A stretch of 27,246 nt of DNA from an uncultured Roseburia sp. (GTDB lineage: Bacteria > Bacillota > Clostridia > Lachnospirales > Lachnospiraceae), in the NCBI GenBank assembly GCA_934358955.1, contig CAKRLC010000025.1, positions 1-27,246 on the forward strand. The letters are read 5' to 3'. This document shows, in pieces, positions 22,804 to 27,246 of the stretch. Made by a program: the position numbers and the translations under genes. How positions within the stretch are numbered: the first letter of the stretch is position 1; each line of letters begins with the position of its first letter. A model generated the notes under the pieces. That model was not told where the DNA came from. It ran no database searches and saw nothing but the letters and a program-made list of their open reading frames with translations.

Positions 22804-23721
22804 ATGTTAGACGTATGTCTTTTAGGAACAGCAGGTATGATGCCACTTCCTTATCGGTGGCTGACAGCAGCCATGATGAGATTTAATGGCAGCAACCTTC
22901 TGATAGATTGTGGCGAAGGGACACAGATTGCGATAAAAGAGAAAGGCTGGACATTTAAGCCGATCGATGTTATCTGTTTTACACATTATCATGCGGATCA
23001 TATCAGTGGTCTTCCGGGGCTGTTGCTTACAATGGGAAATGCAGAAAGAACGGAGCCGCTTACTATGATCGGACCGAAAGGTCTTGAAAAAGTAGTGAAT
23101 GCACTTCGCATGATCGCACCGGAACTTCCATTTGAGATTCGTTACAGAGAGCTGACGGAACCGGAAGAATGGATCGAGATCAATGGCTATCACATTCATG
23201 CGTTCCGGGTAAATCATAACATTCTTTGCTACGGGTATACGGTTGAGATCAAACGCGCCGGAAGATTTGATGTAGAAAAAGCAAAGAAAAATGAGATCCC
23301 TCAGAAGATGTGGAATCCGTTGCAAAAAGGGCAGACGGTTACAACAGAGGATGGCAGAACTTATACACCGGATATGGTATTAGGACATGCGCGTAAGGGA
23401 ATTAAAGTGACATATTGTACCGATTCAAGACCTACAGAAGGAATCGTAAAAGCAGCCACTGGAGCAGATCTTTTTATCTGCGAAGGAATGTATGCGGAAA
23501 AGGATAAGCTTGCAAAAGCAAGACAGTATAAGCATATGACATTTTATGAGGCGGCAGATATGGCAAAGCGTGCAGGGGTACAGGAAATGTGGCTGACACA
23601 TTTTTCACCGTCCCTTGTCCATGCAGAAGACTATATGCCGGAAGTGAAAAAGATTTTTCCAAATGCATTTTTGGGAAAAGACGGAAAAAGTGTAGAATTA
23701 CAATTTGATGAAAATGAATAA
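22804..23721 (+). CDS. rnz: Ribonuclease Z (tRNA 3' endonuclease), metallo-beta-lactamase fold
   Basis: The protein has 305 residues. It is the metallo-beta-lactamase RNase Z: LLIDCGEGTQIAI, the zinc motif HYHADH (H61, H63, D65, H66), SGLPGLLLTMGNAERTEPL, CYGYTVE, YCTDSRP, KHMTFYEAADMAKRAGV and LTHFSPS. It cuts tRNA precursors after the discriminator base. The zinc ligands are present. HMT and HFSPS differ slightly from the common HST and HFSxR forms of the family. GAGG precedes ATG 22804. It lies between rimI and tsaD, among tRNA-maturation genes. Confidence 0.93.
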   Translation: MLDVCLLGTAGMMPLPYRWLTAAMMRFNGSNLLIDCGEGTQIAIKEKGWTFKPIDVICFTHYHADHISGLPGLLLTMGNAERTEPLTMIGPKGLEKVVNALRMIAPELPFEIRYRELTEPEEWIEINGYHIHAFRVNHNILCYGYTVEIKRAGRFDVEKAKKNEIPQKMWNPLQKGQTVTTEDGRTYTPDMVLGHARKGIKVTYCTDSRPTEGIVKAATGADLFICEGMYAEKDKLAKARQYKHMTFYEAADMAKRAGVQEMWLTHFSPSLVHAEDYMPEVKKIFPNAFLGKDGKSVELQFDENE

Positions 23722-23778
23722 AGGTTTTTCAGAAAGGAAGCAGCAGGAGAGCCGTCAGACTGTCCTGAATAAAAGAAA

Positions 23779-24810
23779 ATGCAGAAAACAGAGAAAGATA
23801 TAAAAATACTTGCAATAGAAAGCTCCTGTGACGAGACTGCAGCTGCGGTCGTTGTAAACGGACGTGATGTGAGAAGTAATGTAATCTCTTCCCAAATTGC
23901 GCTGCATACATTATATGGAGGAGTCGTTCCGGAGATCGCATCCAGAAAACATATTGAAAAGATCAACCAGGTAGTGGAGCAGGCATTAGAAGATGCAGAG
24001 ATGACATTAGATGATATCGATGCGATCGGTGTGACATATGGACCGGGTCTTGTCGGCGCACTTCTTGTCGGGGTTGCAGAAGCAAAAGCGATCAGCTATG
24101 CAAAGAAAATCCCGCTTGTTGGCGTGCACCATATCGAAGGACACATCAGTGCAAACTATATTGAAAATAAAGAACTGGAACCACCATTTTTATGCCTTGT
24201 TGTGTCCGGCGGACATACGCATCTGGTAAGGGTGATGGATTATGGTAAGTATGAGATCCTCGGAAGGACAAGGGATGATGCAGCCGGTGAGGCTTTTGAT
24301 AAAGTGGCGAGAGCGATTGGCCTTGGTTATCCTGGCGGACCAAAGATTGAAAAAGTATCAAAAGAAGGAAATCCGCATGCAATGGAATTCCCGCGTGCAA
24401 AGATTGAGGACGGACCATATGATTTCAGCTTCAGCGGCTTGAAGTCAGCTGTATTAAACTATATCAACGGCTGTAAAATGAAAGGAATCGAAGTAGTTCA
24501 GGCTGATGTTGCGGCATCATTCCAGAAGGCTGTGACCGATGTTCTTGTTGGCAATGCAATGAAAGCGATCGATGAATATAAAGCAGATAAATTTGCTATT
24601 GCAGGTGGTGTTGCATCAAACGGAACATTGCGTGAAGCAATGCGCGAGGCATGTGAGAAAAAAGGTGTGGCTTTTTATCATCCGTCTCCAATCTTCTGTA
24701 CAGATAATGCAGCGATGATCGGTGTAGCAGCTTATTACGATTTTATGGCAGGAAAAAGGGATGGCCTGGATCTGAATGCGATTCCAAACCTGAAGCTTGG
24801 AGAACGCTGA
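23779..24810 (+). CDS. tsaD: tRNA N6-adenosine threonylcarbamoyltransferase TsaD
   Basis: The protein has 343 residues, standard for the family. It transfers threonylcarbamoyl from its AMP ester to A37 of tRNA. The motifs are [44 protein letters not shown], the metal site H118-IEG-H122, [56 protein letters not shown] and CTDNAAMIG with the second metal Asp. It works with TsaB and TsaE encoded upstream. There is no strong ribosome-binding site (GAATAAAAGAAA before ATG 23779), so read-through from the operon is likely. Confidence 0.97.
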   Translation: MQKTEKDIKILAIESSCDETAAAVVVNGRDVRSNVISSQIALHTLYGGVVPEIASRKHIEKINQVVEQALEDAEMTLDDIDAIGVTYGPGLVGALLVGVAEAKAISYAKKIPLVGVHHIEGHISANYIENKELEPPFLCLVVSGGHTHLVRVMDYGKYEILGRTRDDAAGEAFDKVARAIGLGYPGGPKIEKVSKEGNPHAMEFPRAKIEDGPYDFSFSGLKSAVLNYINGCKMKGIEVVQADVAASFQKAVTDVLVGNAMKAIDEYKADKFAIAGGVASNGTLREAMREACEKKGVAFYHPSPIFCTDNAAMIGVAAYYDFMAGKRDGLDLNAIPNLKLGER

Positions 24811-24855
24811 TTTCTCTGGGTAATAGATAACGTGAGAAAAAGAGAGGAAAGCCAC

Positions 24856-25554
24856 ATGAAATATACAGCAATCGTGCTTGCTGCAGGAAGCGGAAAACGG
24901 ATGAATACTGCTGTGCATAAACAGTATCTGGATATAAAAGGAAAACCGGTTTTGTATTATGCGCTGCATGCGTTTGAACAGAGCAATGTGGATGAGATCG
25001 TTCTTGTCGTTGGAAAAGGCGAAACCGATTACTGCAGACAGGAAATCGTAGAAAAATATGGATTAAAAAAAGTCAAAAAGATCGTAGAAGGTGGAAAAGA
25101 GAGGTACCACTCTGTCTATGAGGGATTAAAGGCAGCAGATCATCCGGATTATGTGCTGATCCATGATGGCGCACGCCCATTTATTTTAAAGAAGACGATC
25201 GAACAGACCATGCAGGAGGTCAAAAAGTATCAGGCATGTGTTGTTGCAGTTCCGGTAAAAGATACTGTAAAAATTGCAGATGAAGAAGGTTATGCAAAGG
25301 AAACACCTGAGCGTAAGTATGTGTGGGCAGTGCAGACACCGCAGGTATTTTCTTATCCTATGATTTATGATGCATATGAAAAAGCATTGCAGCAGGAAGA
25401 TACGTCGATCACAGATGATGCGATGGTACTTGAAAAGGTAACAGGACGGAAAGTACGACTGATCGAAGGAAGCTACCGGAATATAAAAATCACTACGCCG
25501 GAGGATCTTTTGATCGCGGAATGTTATCTGGAACATCCAGAAGAGGAAAAGTGA
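24856..25554 (+). CDS. ispD: 2-C-methyl-D-erythritol 4-phosphate cytidylyltransferase
   Basis: The protein has 232 residues from ATG 24856 (MKYTAIVLAAGSGKRMN); an in-frame GTG at 24832 would add eight residues that do not fit the family. It makes CDP-methylerythritol in the MEP isoprenoid pathway. The CTP-binding LAAGSGKRM (R15) and HKQY (K22) are intact, as are GGKERYHSVYEGL, HDGARPF, VPVKDTVK, QTPQVF, TDDAMVLE and NIKITTPEDL. Bacterial ribitol-phosphate cytidylyltransferases (TarI) are related, but these motifs favour IspD. It lies 45 nt after tsaD without a terminator, so probably shares that transcript. Confidence 0.9.
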   Translation: MKYTAIVLAAGSGKRMNTAVHKQYLDIKGKPVLYYALHAFEQSNVDEIVLVVGKGETDYCRQEIVEKYGLKKVKKIVEGGKERYHSVYEGLKAADHPDYVLIHDGARPFILKKTIEQTMQEVKKYQACVVAVPVKDTVKIADEEGYAKETPERKYVWAVQTPQVFSYPMIYDAYEKALQQEDTSITDDAMVLEKVTGRKVRLIEGSYRNIKITTPEDLLIAECYLEHPEEEK

Positions 25555-25562
25555 AAAAAACC

Positions 25563-25591
25563 TTGACAAGTATGGATTCCTGTAATATACT
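25563..25591 (+). promoter_or_regulatory. Strong promoter of rplM-rpsI
   Basis: A perfect TTGACA (25563-25568) and TATACT (25586-25591) are 17 bp apart, starting just 9 bp after the ispD stop. The leader is about 145 nt. Confidence 0.88.
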
Positions 25592-25621
25592 ATATAAGTC
25601 TGTGAGATAGTGAATTGGTGC

Positions 25622-25642
25622 CGTACCAAAAGCCCCGGTACG
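25622..25642 (+). promoter_or_regulatory. L13-leader-like hairpin before rplM
   Basis: CGTACC (25622-25627) and GGTACG (25637-25642) close a loop of AAAAGCCCC. Firmicutes are known to carry an L13 leader RNA here that mediates feedback by the ribosomal protein. Position and a stable hairpin fit that class, but I cannot confirm the consensus. Confidence 0.5.
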
Positions 25643-25742
25643 ACATTTTAACTATAAACAATTTATTTAATGAAGAAGCAGTGTGTCCTGGACATTCACA
25701 TTGTGGAAACATTTCATAACATTATTTTTAGGAGGAAGATCA

Positions 25743-26171
25743 ATGAAAACTTTTATGGCTAGCCCAGCTACCATTGAAAGAAAATGGTACGTAGTTGACG
25801 CTGAAGGTATGACATTAGGACGTTTAGCATCTGAAGTTGCTAAAGTATTAAGAGGAAAGAATAAACCAATCTTTACACCACACATCGATACAGGTGATTA
25901 TGTAATCGTTGTTAATGCAGAGAAGATTAAAGTTACTGGTAAGAAATTAAACCAGAAAGTATATTACAACCACTCCGATTATGTAGGTGGAATGAAAGAA
26001 ACTACATTAAAAGAAATGTTAGCAAAACATCCTGAAAGAGTTATCGAGTACGCTGTAAAAGGCATGCTTCCAAAAGGACCTTTAGGAAGAGAAATGTACA
26101 AAAAATTATTTGTATACGCTGGACCAGAGCACAAACATGCAGCTCAGAAACCAGAAGTTTTAACATTCTAA
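25743..26171 (+). CDS. rplM: 50S ribosomal protein L13
   Basis: The protein has 142 residues, the family norm, beginning [20 protein letters not shown]. Also visible are [44 protein letters not shown] and [19 protein letters not shown]13 is an early assembly protein of the large subunit. ATG 25743 is fixed by AGGAGG 7 nt upstream; an in-frame ATG at 25683 belongs to the leader. It is followed by rpsI in the usual bacterial order. Codon use is strongly biased as for highly expressed genes. Confidence 0.98.
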   Translation: MKTFMASPATIERKWYVVDAEGMTLGRLASEVAKVLRGKNKPIFTPHIDTGDYVIVVNAEKIKVTGKKLNQKVYYNHSDYVGGMKETTLKEMLAKHPERVIEYAVKGMLPKGPLGREMYKKLFVYAGPEHKHAAQKPEVLTF

Positions 26172-26188
26172 TTAGGAGGTAAAGGACA

Positions 26189-26581
26189 TTGGCTAATACA
26201 AAGAATTACGGAACCGGAAGAAGAAAATCATCTGTTGCCAGAGTATATTTAGTACCAGGTACAGGTAAAATCACAATCAATAAAAGAGACATCGATGAAT
26301 ATCTTGGATTAGATACATTAAAAGTTATCGTTCGTCAGCCATTAGTTGCTACAGAAACAGCTGATAAATTTGACGTTTTAGTAAACGTTAGAGGTGGCGG
26401 ATACACAGGACAGGCTGGAGCTATCAGACATGGTATCGCTCGTGCATTACTTACAGTAGATGCTGATTACAGACCAGTTCTTAAGAAAGCTGGATTCTTA
26501 ACACGTGATCCACGTATGAAAGAACGTAAGAAACCAGGTTTAAAAGCAGCTCGTCGCGCACCACAGTTCAGCAAACGTTAA
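26189..26581 (+). CDS. rpsI: 30S ribosomal protein S9, with a TTG start
   Basis: The protein has 130 residues. [55 protein letters not shown] and the C-terminal FSKR are diagnostic of S9, whose tail reaches the P-site tRNA. The start is TTG at 26189: AGGAGGT (26174-26180) lies 8 nt upstream, and there is no in-frame ATG or GTG between it and the rplM stop. TTG is unusual for a highly expressed ribosomal gene. It is coupled to rplM by a 17-nt spacer and ends at a strong terminator. Confidence 0.97.
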   Translation: MANTKNYGTGRRKSSVARVYLVPGTGKITINKRDIDEYLGLDTLKVIVRQPLVATETADKFDVLVNVRGGGYTGQAGAIRHGIARALLTVDADYRPVLKKAGFLTRDPRMKERKKPGLKAARRAPQFSKR

Positions 26582-26612
26582 TCGACAGCTCAGATTATAT
26601 CAAAGAATTTAC

Positions 26613-26647
26613 AAACCTCAGAAACTCAGTGTTTCTGGGGTTTTTTT
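26613..26647 (+). terminator. Rho-independent terminator after rpsI
   Basis: AAACCTCAGAAAC (26613-26625) pairs with GTTTCTGGGGTTT (26631-26643), loop TCAGT, one G-U pair, then a long T run. Confidence 0.95.
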
Positions 26648-26649
26648 AT

Positions 26650-26860
26650 GCCTAAAAATTGACTTGGCGTGGCTGTTGGTAAGGTACAGAGTTTGAAATA
26701 TGCGATCCAGGATTGGGTGTATGGGTAAATGCTGCGAATATTTTTGTTTGCTTTTTTCTGTTATACAAAAATCCAAGACTGTGTGTAGGATGTCCTGTGA
26801 TTTATCTTGATCACTAACTTGGTCACAATCTTGGTCACTGACTAAGTCTTTCTGACTAAG
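26650..26860 (-). pseudogene. Decayed remnant of an AlbA_2/RecG-like ATP-binding protein C-terminus
   Basis: On the minus strand the open frame reads DLVSDQDCDQVSDQDKSQD followed by ILHTVLDFCITEKSK. A DQ-rich linker followed by a short winged helix (ILDFC..xRSxxEI) is, to my knowledge, the C-terminal part of a common clostridial AlbA_2/AAA_4 'RecG-like' protein family. After that the sequence loses the expected motif and has no start in this region. Upstream on this strand it merges into the antisense of another gene, so only a fragment would remain. Identity is tentative. Confidence 0.35.
26805..26840 (+). repeat. Three 12-nt tandem repeats
   Basis: TCTTGATCACTA, ACTTGGTCACAA and TCTTGGTCACTG lie end to end. 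On the minus strand each unit encodes a four-residue S/C-D-Q-x step of the DQ-rich linker in the gene remnant, which explains the repeat as low-complexity coding sequence. Confidence 0.7.
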
Positions 26861-27103
26861 ATGATAATTCACATTTTTCAAAATAACTCTGCTGTCTACC
26901 TGTATCAGGCGGACAACGACGGTGAATGGGGTGAGCTGCGGTTTGACTTTGAGAACGGCACAGCCGAGATAGTAAAACTGGCAGATTGGGACACAGTGAA
27001 ATCTAATGTCTTTGCAAAAACGGCGATCCGGTACATACAGGGATTGCCGGAAGCGAGACTGCTGAAATCTGTGGTCGTGCCGTTTTGGCAAGGCAGGGCA
27101 TAA
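26861..27103 (+). CDS. Hypothetical 80-residue protein
   Basis: An intact frame begins MIIHIFQNNSAVYLYQADND and contains GEWGELRFDFENGTAEIVKL, then VFAKTAIRYIQGLPEARLLK. I do not recognise the family. It has no membrane segment or signal peptide. There is no good ribosome-binding site before ATG 26861, so the true start may be further downstream or the gene may be a fragment. Its base composition (GGCGGACAACGACGG, GCCGGAAGCG) is more GC-rich than everything upstream, which suggests transfer. It converges on the sensor kinase fragment and abuts the decayed remnant. Confidence 0.55.
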   Translation: MIIHIFQNNSAVYLYQADNDGEWGELRFDFENGTAEIVKLADWDTVKSNVFAKTAIRYIQGLPEARLLKSVVVPFWQGRA

Positions 27104-27246
27104 TTACCCGCAGAGCATGACCTTTACACAGAACAGGCCGTCCTGATAGGTAACCGTACTCACCCCGCAGGATTTTTCTGCGATGTGACGGACGGACTGA
27201 AGCCCGACACCGTCTCCTTTTCGCTTGGAGGACAGAAATACCCCGT
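27104..27246 (-). CDS. GHKL-type sensor histidine kinase, C-terminal end (partial)
   Basis: The minus-strand frame is open from the window edge to TAA at 27106-27104. It encodes GVFLSSKRKGDGVGLQSVRH and IAEKSCGVSTVTYQDGLFCV, ending KVMLCG. KGDGVGLQSVRHIAEK is the last ATP-binding box of a GHKL kinase like AgrC (HATPase_c_5 type). Such kinases usually pair with LytTR response regulators in peptide or bacteriocin sensing systems, often on mobile elements. Its GC content matches the neighbouring small gene and differs from the core genes. The sensor part lies outside the window. Confidence 0.75.
   Translation of the reverse strand, partial: GVFLSSKRKGDGVGLQSVRHIAEKSCGVSTVTYQDGLFCVKVMLCG

Noticed and set aside
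26618..27091. Intact 157-residue minus-strand gene over the window end
   Set aside because: Its first half is antisense to the small plus-strand gene; only the 26650-26860 part has protein-like signal, and that looks decayed.

Overview
The window looks like a chromosomal segment of a low-to-mid GC, strictly anaerobic, butyrate-forming Firmicute, most probably a Lachnospiraceae of the Roseburia/Agathobacter type. This rests on the thl-hbd-bcd-etfB-etfA cluster, strong AGGAGG ribosome-binding sites, TTGACA/TATAAT-type promoters with 17-bp spacers, and the protein sequences. The genus is inferred from family knowledge, not from a search.

Layout. 1-3.1 kb: the last codons of carB and its terminator, then two cell-wall hydrolases (a membrane-anchored GH25 protein with two SH3 repeats, and a secreted coiled-coil SleB-type hydrolase). 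3.1-9.3 kb: the butyryl-CoA pathway (thiolase, 3-hydroxybutyryl-CoA dehydrogenase, butyryl-CoA dehydrogenase, EtfB, EtfA). No crotonase gene lies in the cluster. A close match to a Rex (NADH/NAD+ sensor) operator sits in the leader, and nearly every gene junction carries a distinct RNA-structure or repeat element. 9.3-12 kb: an ArsR-type regulator divergent from an MFS exporter, with four copies of one 16-bp operator-like motif between them. 12-13 kb: an Mrp/Nbp35-type Fe-S carrier ATPase. 13.2-15.4 kb: a LytTR regulator, a LiaF-type membrane protein and a DUF4097-like protein, probably a kinase-less envelope-stress operon. 15.5-17 kb: a uracil/xanthine permease on the minus strand. 17-19.4 kb: tex. 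19.4-20.5 kb: an FMN riboswitch, terminator and riboflavin transporter ribU. 20.5-25.6 kb: a YcxB-like protein, then tsaE-tsaB-rimI-rnz-tsaD (tRNA t6A synthesis and tRNA 3' processing) and ispD. 25.6-26.65 kb: rplM-rpsI with a strong promoter and terminator. 26.65-27.25 kb: a compositionally different tail with a decayed minus-strand gene remnant, an unknown small gene and the end of a GHKL sensor kinase, probably the edge of an accessory or mobile region.

How the genes work together. Thl, Hbd and Bcd/EtfAB convert acetyl-CoA to butyryl-CoA, with an enoyl-CoA hydratase that must be encoded elsewhere. The Rex-like site would tie the pathway to redox state. The most unusual feature of the window is the set of structured spacers inside this operon: three hairpins after thl, a 54-nt palindrome plus a 56-bp tandem repeat that duplicates the ribosome-binding site before bcd, a multibranch fold before etfB, and a 163-nt nested palindrome after etfA. 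Two further full-length palindromes lie elsewhere: one between convergent genes at 15.4 kb, and one downstream of mrp at 13.1 kb.
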